Assembly (NCBI GenBank): GCA_000620205.1
Contig: JHVP01000012.1
Span: 97,413 to 161,412, forward strand
Origin: Geodermatophilaceae bacterium URHA0031
GTDB taxonomy: Bacteria; Actinomycetota; Actinomycetes; Mycobacteriales; Geodermatophilaceae
Length of the DNA stretch: 64,000 nt
Reading direction: 5' to 3'
Shown here: positions 43,571 to 55,003 of the stretch, piece by piece
Numbering within the stretch: position 1 is the first letter of the stretch
Layout: every line of letters starts with the position of its first letter
Translations under genes and position numbers: made by a program
Notes under the pieces: model-generated
What the model saw: the letters and a program-made list of their open reading frames with translations, nothing else
Told to the model about the DNA's origin: nothing
Database searches by the model: none

Positions 43571-44701
43571 TCAAGCGGGGGTCGCCTCGGAGATGGCCTT
43601 GGTGGTGATGGTGTCCCAGCCCTTGACGTCCTCGGGCTTGCGCGGCTGGGGGCCGACGTACCGCGCGGAGGGGCGCACCAGCCGTCCGGTGTTCTTCTGC
43701 TCGAGGATGTGCGCGCACCAGCCGGCGGTGCGGGCGCAGCTGAACATCGAGGTGAACATGTGGCTGGGCACCTCGGCGAAGTCCAGCACGATCGCGGCCC
43801 AGAACTCGACGTTGGTCTCGATCGGACGGTCCGGACGGCGCTCGCGCAGCTCCTGGAGCGCGGCCTGCTCCAGCGCGCGGGCGGCCTCGAACCGGGGCGC
43901 GCCCAGCTCCTCGGCGGCGCGGCGGAGCACCCGCGCGCGGGGGTCCTCGGCGCGGTAGACGCGGTGGCCGAAGCCCATCAGCCGGTCGCCCCGGTCCAGC
44001 AGGTCCTTGACGTACCTCGTCGCGTCCCCGGACTCCTCGACGCCGTCCAGCATGTGCAGCACCCGGGACGGCGCGCCGCCGTGCAGCGGGCCGGACATGG
44101 CGCCGATCGCGCCGGAGAGCGCGGCGGCGACGTCGGCACCGGTGGAGGCGATGACCCGGGCGGTGAACGTCGAGGCGTTCATGCCGTGCTCGGCGGCCGA
44201 GGTCCAGTAGGCGTCGACGGCGGCGACGTGGCGGGGGTCGGGCTCGCCGCGCCAGCGCACCATGAACCGCTCGACGATCGTGGCCGCCTCGTCGACCCGC
44301 TTCTGCGGCACGGCCGGGACGCCGATCCCGCGTGCGGACTGCGCGACGTAGGACAGCGCCATCACCGCGGCGCGGGCCAGCTCGTCCCGCGCCTCCTCGG
44401 CGGAGATGTCCAGCAGCGGGCGGTAGCCCCAGATCGGGGTGAGCATCGCCAGCGCGGCCTGCACGTCGACCCGCACGTCACCGGTGTGCACCGGGATCGG
44501 GAACGGCTCGGCCGGGGGCAGGCCGGGACCGAACTCGCCGTCGACCAGCAGCGCCCAGACGTTGCCGAAGGTGACCGTGCCGACGAGGTCCTCGATGTCG
44601 ACGCCGCGGTAGCGCAGCGCCCCGCCGTCCTTGTCCGGCTCCGCGATGGTGGTCTCGAAGGCGACGACGCCTTCCAGCCCGGGGACGAAGTCGTCAGCCA
44701 T
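43571..44701 (-). CDS. citrate synthase 2
   Basis: A 376-residue enzyme that condenses acetyl-CoA and oxaloacetate. The catalytic His and Asp motifs are seen in AEHGMNASTFTARVIAST (His), MGFGHRVYRAEDPRA (His) and NVEFWAAIVLDFAEVP (Asp). The short length and wording GAMSGPLHGGAPSRVLHMLD are typical of the citrate synthase 2 (CitA-like) group rather than the 430-residue GltA. The ATG follows GAGGAG at 8 nt. It is divergent from pdxH over 151 bp. Confidence 0.92.
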   Translation of the reverse strand: MADDFVPGLEGVVAFETTIAEPDKDGGALRYRGVDIEDLVGTVTFGNVWALLVDGEFGPGLPPAEPFPIPVHTGDVRVDVQAALAMLTPIWGYRPLLDISAEEARDELARAAVMALSYVAQSARGIGVPAVPQKRVDEAATIVERFMVRWRGEPDPRHVAAVDAYWTSAAEHGMNASTFTARVIASTGADVAAALSGAIGAMSGPLHGGAPSRVLHMLDGVEESGDATRYVKDLLDRGDRLMGFGHRVYRAEDPRARVLRRAAEELGAPRFEAARALEQAALQELRERRPDRPIETNVEFWAAIVLDFAEVPSHMFTSMFSCARTAGWCAHILEQKNTGRLVRPSARYVGPQPRKPEDVKGWDTITTKAISEATPA

Positions 44702-44852
44702 CTCGCATGCTCCTCTGCGCGCGGGTGGGGACGGCGCTGGACCAGCGCTCGACGAGGCACAACCTAGGCGGTCGCGGGTGGGCCGGTGCACCCGGGCAGC
44801 GCAGGTGTCCACGGTCACACGGCGGGGCCCGGCGCCGCGGTGACAGCATGAG

Positions 44853-45503
44853 GTGGTGCCCGACCTGATCCGCATGCGCAGGGACTACGACGACGGCGCC
44901 TTCGGGGAGGACGGCCTCGCCCCCACCTGGATCGAGCAGTTCGACCGGTGGTTCGCCGACGCCGTCGCCGCCGACCTCCCCGAGCCCAACGCGATGGTGG
45001 TCGCCACCGCCGACGCCGACGGCGCCCCCGACGCCCGCGTCGTGCTGATGAAGGGCTACGACGTCGACGGGTTCGTGTTCGGCACCAACTACGCCTCCGC
45101 CAAGGGCGCGCAGCTCGCGGTGAACCCCCGGGCGGCACTCGTCTTCCCCTGGCACGCCCTGCAGCGCCAGGTGCGCGTGACCGGCGCGGTCGAGCGTGTC
45201 GGGGAGACCGCCTCCGACCTGCTGTGGGACCCCCGCCCGCGGGGCTCCCAGCTGGCCGCCGCCGCCTCGATCCAGTCGACGGTGGTCGAGTCCCGCGAGC
45301 TGCTGCGCACCCGGGTCACCGAGCTGGACGCGCAGACCCCGCCCGGGCAGCTGCCGCGGCCGGTGAACTGGGGCGGGTACCGGGTGCTGCCCGAGCGGGT
45401 GGAGTTCTGGCAGGGCGGTCACGACCGGCTGCACGACCGGCTGGTCTTCGTCCGCGACGACGAGGAGGGCGGCGGCTGGCTCGTGCAGCGCCTGGCCCCA
45501 TGA
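44853..45503 (+). CDS. pdxH: pyridoxamine 5'-phosphate oxidase
   Basis: A 216-residue FMN enzyme that makes pyridoxal 5'-phosphate from pyridoxamine or pyridoxine phosphate. FMN-binding blocks are ARVVLMKGYDVDGFVFGTNY and ASAKGAQLAVNPRAALVFPW. The C-terminal signature NWGGYRVLPERVEFWQGG and RLHDRLVFVR is diagnostic. Two adjacent GTGs (44853, 44856) can serve as the start. The MFS gene overlaps its stop by 4 nt. PLP from this enzyme would serve SerC nearby. Confidence 0.93.
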   Translation: MVPDLIRMRRDYDDGAFGEDGLAPTWIEQFDRWFADAVAADLPEPNAMVVATADADGAPDARVVLMKGYDVDGFVFGTNYASAKGAQLAVNPRAALVFPWHALQRQVRVTGAVERVGETASDLLWDPRPRGSQLAAAASIQSTVVESRELLRTRVTELDAQTPPGQLPRPVNWGGYRVLPERVEFWQGGHDRLHDRLVFVRDDEEGGGWLVQRLAP

Positions 45504-46924
45504 CGGACCCCGCTGCCCCCGACCACCAGAGGCGCGCTCTCGGCGGGGACGACGACGGGGACGACGACCGCCGGGGCGTGACGCCGGTCGACCCGGTGGA
45601 GGCCGGCGGCCCGGTCGAGGAGCCGCAGCCGGTGCGCCGGCGCCGCAGCTGGGCGATCGACACCTCCCCGCTGCGCAACCGCGCCTACCGGCGGGTGTTC
45701 GGCGGCGTCACGGTCACCATGCTCGGCCAGCAGATGACCCTGGTCGCCGTCCCGTACCAGGTGTACGAGCTGACCGGCTCCTCGCTGATGGTCGGCCTCA
45801 CCTCGGTCGTCGCGCTGGTCCCGCTGGTCGTGTTCGGCCTGCTCGGCGGGGCGATCGCGGATGCGATGGACCGGCGCACGCTGATGCTGATCACCTCGGT
45901 CGGCGCCGCGGTCACCAGCGCGCTGCTCGCGGTGCAGGCGCTGCTGCCCGGCGCCGGCCACGTGGCCGTGCTGTGGGTGCTCGCAGCCGCGGTGTCGGCG
46001 TTCGCCGCGGTGAACCAGCCGGCCCGCAGCGCGGTGATCCCGGCGCTGGTCGGGCCGGACGGCGTGGCGGCCGCGAATGCCCTGGCGATGACCGTCCGGC
46101 AGGCCGGGGTGATCGTCGGTCCGCTGCTGGCCGGGCTGCTGATCGGCGTCGGTGACCTGTCGATCCTGTACACGATCGACGCGCTCGGGTTCCTCGCCGC
46201 GGTGCTGCTGCTCCGCGGCCTGCCGCCGCTGCCGCCCGGTGGCGTGACCGCGGGCCCGCTCCGGTTGGGCGCCGCGGTGCGCGGGGTCGGCGAGGGCTTC
46301 GCCTTCCTCCGCACCCAGCCGGTGCTGCTGATGACCTTCGTCGTCGACATCATCGCGATGCTGTTCGCCTGGCCGCAGGCGGTGTTCCCGGAGCTGTCGG
46401 TGACCACCTACGGCGGGGACGCCAACAGCCTGGGCTGGCTGTTCGCCGGGGTGTCGATCGGCTCGCTGCTGATGGGCCTGAGCTCGGGCTGGGTGAGCCG
46501 GGTCGATCGGCAGGGGGCCGTCGTCCTGGCCGCCATCGCGGTCTGGGGCGTGGCGATCATCGGGTTCGGGCTGGCCTCGACGCTGTGGGTGGCGGTGTTC
46601 TGCCTGGCGGTTGCCGGCGCCGGCGACATGGTCAGCGCGGTGCTCCGGACGTCGATGCTGCAGAGCGCAGCGCCGGACGAGATGCGCGGCCGGATGCAGG
46701 GCGTGTTCATCGTCGTGGTGGCCGGCGGGCCACGGCTCGGCGACCTGCGCGCCGGCGTGCTCGCCAGCTCGTTCGGCGTCAGCGCGGCGATGGTGTCCGG
46801 CGGTGTGGTGATCGTCGCGGCGATGCTGGTGGTCGCCGTGGTGGTGCCCTCGTTCTGGTCGTTCCGCGCCTCGCGGGCCGACGAGCTCGCCGAGTCCGCC
46901 CGCCGGAGGATGGCCCGGGGCTGA
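45500..46924 (+). CDS. MFS transporter (DHA3 type)
   Basis: A 474-residue major facilitator protein with about 11-12 membrane helices. The leader of about 50 residues is acidic (DDDGDDDRRG). Helix 1-2 region reads YRRVFGGVTVTMLGQQMTLV and the loop motif is GAIADAMDRRTLMLI. Other features, such as NQPARSAVIPALVGPDGVAA, place it with DHA3 drug exporters. It is translationally coupled to pdxH (ATGA). Substrate unknown. Confidence 0.87.
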   Translation: MTDPAAPDHQRRALGGDDDGDDDRRGVTPVDPVEAGGPVEEPQPVRRRRSWAIDTSPLRNRAYRRVFGGVTVTMLGQQMTLVAVPYQVYELTGSSLMVGLTSVVALVPLVVFGLLGGAIADAMDRRTLMLITSVGAAVTSALLAVQALLPGAGHVAVLWVLAAAVSAFAAVNQPARSAVIPALVGPDGVAAANALAMTVRQAGVIVGPLLAGLLIGVGDLSILYTIDALGFLAAVLLLRGLPPLPPGGVTAGPLRLGAAVRGVGEGFAFLRTQPVLLMTFVVDIIAMLFAWPQAVFPELSVTTYGGDANSLGWLFAGVSIGSLLMGLSSGWVSRVDRQGAVVLAAIAVWGVAIIGFGLASTLWVAVFCLAVAGAGDMVSAVLRTSMLQSAAPDEMRGRMQGVFIVVVAGGPRLGDLRAGVLASSFGVSAAMVSGGVVIVAAMLVVAVVVPSFWSFRASRADELAESARRRMARG

Positions 46925-46966
46925 TCGTTGGCGCTTGCACACCGGGTCATCGGGTAGCGGGACGGC

Positions 46967-48148
46967 ATGGCTCTCCCCAAGGTGCTCGTGCTGGTGCTCG
47001 CCGGTGGCAAGGGCAGCCGTCTGGAACTGCTGACCGAGACCCGGGCCAAGCCCGCGGTCCCGTTCGCGGGTGTCTACCGGCTCATCGACTTCCCGCTGTC
47101 CAACTGCGAGCACTCGGGCATCGCCGACGTGTGGGTGTCGGTGCAGTACCAGCCGCAGTCGGTCAACGAGCACCTGGCCAACGGCCGCCCCTGGGACCTG
47201 GACCGGACCACCGGCGGGCTGATGATGCTGGCGCCGTTCCAGGGCAGCGAGCGCGGCGGCTGGACCGAGGGCACCGCCGACGGGCTGTGGCGGCAGTCCG
47301 AGCTCATCCGGCAGTTCGACCCGGACGCGCTGGTCGTCGTCAGCTCCGACGCGGTGTACAAGCTGGACTACCGCGAGGTCGTCGACGCCCACCTGGGCTC
47401 CGGCGCGGAGGTCACGATGGTGACCACCGAGGTCGGCGCGGACGACGCGTCGCGCTACGGCATCGTCCAGGTCGGCGACGACGGTGTGGTCACCGACTAC
47501 GCCTACAAGCCCGACCGGCCCGCGACGACGACGGCCACCAACGAGGTCTTCGTGTTCTCCCCGACGGCGACGCTGGACCGGCTGCAGGCGCTGCGGGACC
47601 AGGTCGGCGACGACGGCCTGGAGGACCTCGGCACCCACCTGCTGCCGGCGCAGACCAAGGACGGCCTCGCCCGGGCGTACCGCTTCGACGGCTACTGGCG
47701 CGACGTGGGCACGGTGGAGTCGTACTGGCAGGCGCACCGCGACTTCCTGTCCGCGGAGCCGCCGATCGACCTGGACGAGCCGAACTGGCCGGTGCACACC
47801 CGCGGCGGCCGGCACAGCGCCGCCCGGGTGCTCGACGACGGCCAGATCGAGAACAGCCTGCTCTCCGGCGGGACCCGGGTGTCGGGCAACGTCCGGGGAT
47901 CGGTGCTGTCGCCCGGTGTGGTCGTCGAGCAGGGCGCCACGGTGGTCGACTCGGTGCTGCTGCCCGGCGTCCGGGTGCGGGCGGGCGCGACGGTCACCCG
48001 GGCCGTCCTGGACGACAACGTCGTGGTGGGGGAGCGGGCCGCCGTGGGCGGCGACGGCGACATCACCCTGGTCGGCCGCGAGGCGGAGGTCCCCGACGGC
48101 GGCGAGGTCCCCGCCGGCGGCCGCCTCCCGGAGCCCGAGCGCGACTGA
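46967..48148 (+). CDS. GlgC-like glucose-1-phosphate nucleotidyltransferase
   Basis: A 393-residue sugar-phosphate nucleotidyltransferase. The nucleotide motif is LVLAGGKGSRLELLTETRAK and the domain continues PAVPFAGVYRLIDFPLSNC. The C-terminal left-handed beta-helix shows repeats (SLLSGGTRVSGNVRGSVLSP). Compared with GlgC the Gly-rich loop has LELLTETRAK where LxPLT is usual, so it may be a paralogue with different specificity (ADP- or GDP-sugar synthesis). It is convergent with the udgX gene, with a 28-bp palindrome between. Confidence 0.82.
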   Translation: MALPKVLVLVLAGGKGSRLELLTETRAKPAVPFAGVYRLIDFPLSNCEHSGIADVWVSVQYQPQSVNEHLANGRPWDLDRTTGGLMMLAPFQGSERGGWTEGTADGLWRQSELIRQFDPDALVVVSSDAVYKLDYREVVDAHLGSGAEVTMVTTEVGADDASRYGIVQVGDDGVVTDYAYKPDRPATTTATNEVFVFSPTATLDRLQALRDQVGDDGLEDLGTHLLPAQTKDGLARAYRFDGYWRDVGTVESYWQAHRDFLSAEPPIDLDEPNWPVHTRGGRHSAARVLDDGQIENSLLSGGTRVSGNVRGSVLSPGVVVEQGATVVDSVLLPGVRVRAGATVTRAVLDDNVVVGERAAVGGDGDITLVGREAEVPDGGEVPAGGRLPEPERD

Positions 48149-48155
48149 CTCCGGC

Positions 48156-48183
48156 GGGGGCCATGTTGGCCAACATGGCCCCC
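48156..48183. terminator. 28-bp perfect palindrome, copy 1
   Basis: The sequence is centred on TTGGCCAA and perfectly symmetrical over 28 bp, with the core ATGTTGGCCAACAT. It lies between convergent genes, one base before the udgX stop. The same core recurs at 51.2 kb in the same kind of position, so it is a bidirectional terminator or a mobile palindrome. Confidence 0.75.
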
Positions 48184-48184
48184 A

Positions 48185-48877
48185 TCAGGCCAGGGCGCCG
48201 GCGACCACCCTCAGGTCGGCGACCAGAGCGTCGTAGGCGGCGGCCCGGGCGTCGTCCGGGGTGCGCAGGACGGCGGAGGGGTGCGCGGTCGCCAGCATCC
48301 AGGTCTGGGCCGGCACCTCCTCCTCGGGCTCCTCGCCGTCGGCGTCCGGCTCGGTCAGCGGCAGCCCGTGCCGGCCCGGTGGGGTCCAGGGCAGCAGCTG
48401 GCCGCGGTCCTTGGTGATCCGGAACGACGGCGAGATCAGCGCCTTCGCCGCGACCGCGCCGAGGCAGACCACGACCTCGGGCTGCAGGACGGCGAACTCC
48501 GCCTCGAGCCACGGCCGGCAGGCCATCAGGTGCTCGGCGCCGGGGGACTGGTGGATCCGCCGCTTGGGCGTGGGCGTGAAGCGGAAGTGCTTCACCGCGT
48601 TGGTGATGTAGGCGTCCCGGCGGTCGATGCCGGCGTCGGCCAGCGCCTTGTCCAGCAGCCGGCCGGCCGGGCCGACGAAGGGCTCGCCCTTCCGGTCCTC
48701 CTGGTCGCCGGGCTGCTCGCCGACGAAGACGATCCGGGCCGTCTCCGGGCCCTCCCCGAAGACGGTCTGGGTGGCCGGCTCCCACAGCTCGCAGGCCCGG
48801 CAGCCGGCCGCGGCCTCGCGCAACCCGGTCAGGCCGACGCCGGCGGGCGGCTGGGCCGGGCGGTTCTCGGTGCTCAT
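48185..48877 (-). CDS. udgX: UdgX-type uracil-DNA glycosylase
   Basis: A 230-residue family 4-like uracil-DNA glycosylase. The N-terminal iron-sulfur ligand CRACELW, the motif GEQPGDQEDRKGEPFVGPAG, and LATAHPSAVLR are typical. The loop KRRIHQSPGAEHLMACRPWL carries KRRIH, the UdgX hallmark whose His forms a covalent bond to the abasic sugar after uracil removal in the mycobacterial enzyme. UdgX is thought to sense or trap uracil in DNA. The ATG at 48877 starts the conserved leader. It is divergent from the ABC ATPase gene over 125 bp. Confidence 0.9.
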   Translation of the reverse strand: MSTENRPAQPPAGVGLTGLREAAAGCRACELWEPATQTVFGEGPETARIVFVGEQPGDQEDRKGEPFVGPAGRLLDKALADAGIDRRDAYITNAVKHFRFTPTPKRRIHQSPGAEHLMACRPWLEAEFAVLQPEVVVCLGAVAAKALISPSFRITKDRGQLLPWTPPGRHGLPLTEPDADGEEPEEEVPAQTWMLATAHPSAVLRTPDDARAAAYDALVADLRVVAGALA

Positions 48878-48965
48878 GACCTGATGACACCTGACGGAGG
48901 GCTGGGCCGCAGCCTGGGACGTCGATACGGTCGGTCCCGGCCCGCAGACACACCCGGCTGTCCAC

Positions 48966-49000
48966 TTGACCATTCGGAAAGCGATGCGCCAGTCTTTCCG
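48966..49000 (+). promoter_or_regulatory. promoter and operator of the NatAB-like pair
   Basis: TTGACC (48966-48971) and CAGTCT (48990-48995) are separated by 18 bp, with GTG at 49003 seven nt later. A perfect inverted repeat CGGAAAG (48975-48981) / CTTTCCG (48994-49000) spans the spacer and -10 box, followed by another GGAAAG at 49005. It would block RNA polymerase if bound by a repressor; a leaderless transcript is expected. Confidence 0.55.
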
Positions 49001-49002
49001 GT

Positions 49003-49956
49003 GTGGAAAGTGACGGCGTCAGGCAGGCGACGACCCGCGGAGGAGCTGTGCTCGAGTTCGACGGCCTCTACAAGGCCTACGGCGACAACCAGGTGCTGGA
49101 GGGGGTGAGCTTCACTGTCGCCCCCGGGCAGATGTTCGGCTTCTGCGGGTCCAACGGTGCGGGCAAGACCACGACCATGCGGATCGCCATGGGCCTGGCC
49201 CGGGCGGACGCCGGCGAGGTGCGCTGGCTCGGCCGCCCGGTCGACGAGGCGGTCCGCCGCCGGATCGGCTACATGCCCGAGGAGCGCGGGCTGTACCCGA
49301 AGTTGAAGGTCGGCGAGCAGCTCACCTACTTCGCCCGTCTGCACGGCCTCGACGCCGCACCGGCCGCCCGCGCCGCCGAGACCTGGGCCGAGCGGCTCGG
49401 GCTCGGCGAACGCCGCGGCGACCGGGTCGAGAAGCTGTCGCTGGGCAACCAGCAGCGGGTCCAGCTCGCCGCCGCCCTGGTCAGCGAGCCCGACGTGCTC
49501 ATCCTCGACGAGCCGTTCTCCGGCCTGGACCCGGTCGGCGTCGACTCGCTCGCCGAGGCGCTGCTCGAGCAGTGCCGGCGCGGCGTCCCGGTGGTCTTCT
49601 CCAGCCACCAGCTGGACCTCGTCGAGCGGCTGTGCGACGCGGTCGGCATCCTCGCCCGCGGCAAGATCGTCGCCAGCGGCACGGTCGGCGAGCTCCGGTC
49701 CGGGGCGGCCGGCCGGCAGCTGCGGGTGGTCGCGCCGGACGCGCCACCCGGGTGGGCGGCCTCGGTGCCGGGGGTGCGGGTCGTCTCCGAACAGCGCGCG
49801 GACGTCGTCCTGGAGCTGGGTCCCGGCGTCGACGACCAGCAGGTGCTGGCGGCGGCGCTGGCCACCGGGCGGGTCACCCACTTCGCCTGGCGGGAGCCCA
49901 CCCTGGTCGAGCTGTTCCGCGGCGCGGTCACCGACACCCGGGCGGTGGCGGCATGA
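49003..49956 (+). CDS. NatA-like ABC ATPase
   Basis: A 317-residue ATPase. Walker A is GSNGAGKTT near residue 50, the signature LSLGNQQRVQLAAAL, Walker B VLILDEPFSGLDP, and H-loop SSHQLDLVERLC. A C-terminal DUF4162 domain (about residues 235-310) is present, as in NatA, which together with NatB exports Na+. The GTG at 49003 fits a leaderless transcript; an internal GTG at 49048 after GGAGGAG is an alternative. The permease gene overlaps by 4 nt but carries a stop codon, so the system may be inactive. Confidence 0.88.
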   Translation: MESDGVRQATTRGGAVLEFDGLYKAYGDNQVLEGVSFTVAPGQMFGFCGSNGAGKTTTMRIAMGLARADAGEVRWLGRPVDEAVRRRIGYMPEERGLYPKLKVGEQLTYFARLHGLDAAPAARAAETWAERLGLGERRGDRVEKLSLGNQQRVQLAAALVSEPDVLILDEPFSGLDPVGVDSLAEALLEQCRRGVPVVFSSHQLDLVERLCDAVGILARGKIVASGTVGELRSGAAGRQLRVVAPDAPPGWAASVPGVRVVSEQRADVVLELGPGVDDQQVLAAALATGRVTHFAWREPTLVELFRGAVTDTRAVAA

Positions 49957-51146
49957 GCACCTCCGAGATCCGGCCGCACACGCCGGCCCAGCTGGTCCGC
50001 CTGGTCGCCGGCCGGGAGATCTCCACCCGGATCCGGGACAAGGGGTTCCTGATCGGCTCCGGCGTCCTGATCGTGCTGATCCTGGGGATGCTCGTCTTCC
50101 AGGTCGCGGTCAACAGCGGCGGGGACTCCACTGAGCTCGGGGTGGTCGGCGGGAGCGCGGCGGTCACCGACGCCCTGCAGGCCCAGGGCCGGGCGCTGGA
50201 CACCGACGTCTCGGTCGTCGACTACGACGACGAGGCCGCGGCGCGGCGCGGCGTCGAGGACGGCGACGTGGACGCCGCGCTAGTCAGCCCGTCCGCTGCC
50301 CAGCCCGAGCTGCTCGTGGAGAAGAGCGGCGGCACCGCCGAGACCCTGGTGCAGGGCGCGGTCCAGGGCATGGCGGTCACCCAGCAGCTGGCCGACGCCG
50401 GCGTGCAGCTGCAGAGCCCGCCGCAGCTGGCCGTCGTCGCGCTCGACCCGGACGCCGACGCCGACACCGAGGCCGCGGTCGTGGCCCTGGTCGGGGTGGT
50501 CGTGCTCTACAGCCTGCTCATCCTCTTCGGCCAGTTCGTCGCCCAGGGCGTGGTCGAGGAGAAGTCCTCCCGGGTGGTGGAGCTGCTGCTGGCCACCATG
50601 CGGCCCTGGCAGCTGCTCGCCGGGAAGGTCCTCGGGCTCGGGCTGCTCGGGCTGGCCCAGATGCTGGTGATCGCGGTCATCGGCGTCGCCGGGGCGCTCG
50701 CCTTCGACGTCGTGGAGCTGCCCGGCCGGCTCATCGGCACCGTCGTCACGGTGGTCGCCTGATTCGTGCTGGGCTACGCCTTCTACGCCTCGGTGTTCGC
50801 CGCGGCGGCGTCGCTGGTGAGCCGGCAGGAGGACCTGGCCAGCGTCATCACCCCGGCGTCCCTGCTGCTGGTCGTCGGCTTCGTGATCTCCATCCAGGCC
50901 GCGCAGGACCCGAGCGGCAGTCTCTCCACGATCACCTCGTTCATCCCGGGGCTCTCGCCGCTGGTGATGCCGGTGCGGCAGGCCGCCGGGGCCGCGGCGT
51001 GGTGGGAGGTCGTCCTCTCCGTCGCCCTGATGCTGGTCTCGATCGCTGCCATCGTCCGGGTGGGCGGCCGGATCTACTCCGGCGCGCTGCTGCGCACCGG
51101 CGGCAAGATCAAGCTCCGCGAGGCCCTGAGCGCCGAGAGCGCCTGA
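49953..51146 (+). pseudogene. NatB-like ABC-2 permease interrupted by in-frame TGA
   Basis: The reading frame encodes an ABC-2 permease of 397 residues if one codon is read through. The first part (residues 1-269) has a helix (FLIGSGVLIVLILGMLVFQV), an extracytoplasmic domain, and EEKSSRVVELLLATMRPWQL. Codon 270 (50760-50762) is TGA; the frame then continues FVLGYAFYASVFAAAASL to the end. Relatives have Trp at this position (WFVLGYA), so a single TGG to TGA change explains it. No frameshift is present. Readthrough, a sequencing error and a fresh nonsense mutation are all possible. Confidence 0.8.
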
Positions 51147-51150
51147 CCCG

Positions 51151-51182
51151 CGGGGGGCCATGTTGGCCAACATGGCCCCCCG
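51151..51182. terminator. 32-bp perfect palindrome, copy 2
   Basis: Again centred on TTGGCCAA with the same core as at 48156, perfectly symmetrical over 32 bp. It lies between the convergent permease and SMP-30 genes, five bases from the latter's stop. Confidence 0.75.
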
Positions 51183-51186
51183 GGGG

Positions 51187-52107
51187 TCACGCCTGGGACA
51201 ATGTGCCCAGCGGGCCGCGGTACGGGTGCGCCGGGGGGCCGGTGACGCCGGCGCGCACGGTGAACAGCCGGCCGGCATCGGGCTGGGCGGCGCGGGCGTC
51301 GTCGTCCAGCCCGTGCACCGAGGTGCTGATCACCAGCAGGTCACCGGCGAACGCGCAGCTGGTCGTGTTCTGCACGCCCGGGACGTCGACCACCGCGAGC
51401 AGCTCACCGTCAGGGGAGTACCGCCGCACCTGGCCGCCGCCCCACAGCGCCGTCCACAGGCAGCCCTCGTCGTCCACGGTCAGCCCGTCGGCCACGCCGT
51501 CCGGGTCGTCGCCGAAGTCCAGGAGCACCCGCCGCTGCCCGAAGCTCCCGCTGGCCAGGTCGTAGTCGAAGGCCCACACCTGGGCAGCGCCCGAGTCCGA
51601 CAGGTAGATCGTCGCGTCGTCCGGCGACCAGCCCACCCCGTTGGAGATGGTGAGCCCGTCGAGGACCGTGCTCACCGTCCCGTCCAGGTCCAGCCGGTAC
51701 AGCGTGCCGGCGCCGCTGCGCTCGTCGAAGGCCATGGTGCCGCCGAAGAACCGGCCGGCCCGGTCGCAGGCGCCGTCGTTCATCCGGGTGCCGCCCTCCT
51801 CCTCCGAGAGACCCTCACCGGTCAGCTCGATCAGCACGGAGGACCCACCCTCGGCGGTCAGCCGGCTGATCCCGCCACCGGCGCCCAGCAGCCAGCCGCC
51901 CGCCGCCGCCGGGACGACGAAGCCCACCGTGTCACCACCGTGGTGCCGGGCGACGTCGAGGACGTCGTCGCCGTCCACCCGGCCGCGCCGGACCTCGCCC
52001 GCGGTGATGTCCACCCAGACCAGTTCCTGCGCGGCGTCGTCCCAGACCGGGCCCTCCCCGTGCTCGGCTGCTGCGGCGCTGGCGGGGGACGCGTCGAGTC
52101 GGATCAC
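51187..52107 (-). CDS. SMP-30/gluconolactonase family protein
   Basis: A 306-residue six-bladed beta-propeller lactonase. Metal and catalytic motifs are HGEGPVWDDAAQELVWVD (Glu), TRMNDGACDRAGRFFGGTM (Asn), SNGVGWSPDDATIYLSDSG and DGLTVDDEGCLWTALWGGG (Asp). The family opens sugar lactones. GTG start. It is divergent from the PEP carboxylase gene over 68 bp. Confidence 0.9.
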   Translation of the reverse strand: MIRLDASPASAAAAEHGEGPVWDDAAQELVWVDITAGEVRRGRVDGDDVLDVARHHGGDTVGFVVPAAAGGWLLGAGGGISRLTAEGGSSVLIELTGEGLSEEEGGTRMNDGACDRAGRFFGGTMAFDERSGAGTLYRLDLDGTVSTVLDGLTISNGVGWSPDDATIYLSDSGAAQVWAFDYDLASGSFGQRRVLLDFGDDPDGVADGLTVDDEGCLWTALWGGGQVRRYSPDGELLAVVDVPGVQNTTSCAFAGDLLVISTSVHGLDDDARAAQPDAGRLFTVRAGVTGPPAHPYRGPLGTLSQA

Positions 52108-52175
52108 GGCGACATCCTCCCCGGTCGACGGACCCGTGACACCCGCCCGTCACACGGACCCCGGATACTGCGCCG

Positions 52176-54947
<2,772 letters not shown>

Positions 54948-54993
54948 CGACGCTTGTGCTCTGCTCACCATGGTGAGCAGAGCACAAGCGTCG
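54948..54993. terminator. 46-bp perfect palindrome
   Basis: Perfectly symmetrical over 46 bp with centre CACCATGGTG and arms containing CTTGTGCTCTGCTCAC. It begins right after the ppc stop and ends 10 bp before the stop of the convergent aminotransferase gene. It can fold into a very stable hairpin on either transcript. Confidence 0.85.
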
Positions 54994-55003
54994 GCGAGTG
55001 CTC

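Noticed and set aside
46928..46966. Promoter directly before the GlgC-like gene
   Set aside because: TTGCAC and TAGCGG are present but their spacing (14 bp) is wrong; I could not support a promoter.
50760..50762. Selenocysteine codon in the ABC permease
   Set aside because: The position is Trp in relatives, lies in a membrane helix, and I see no SECIS-like hairpin directly downstream.
50766..51146. Independent small membrane protein gene after the in-frame stop
   Set aside because: It begins inside a membrane helix of the permease and has no ribosome site of its own; it is the second part of the interrupted gene.
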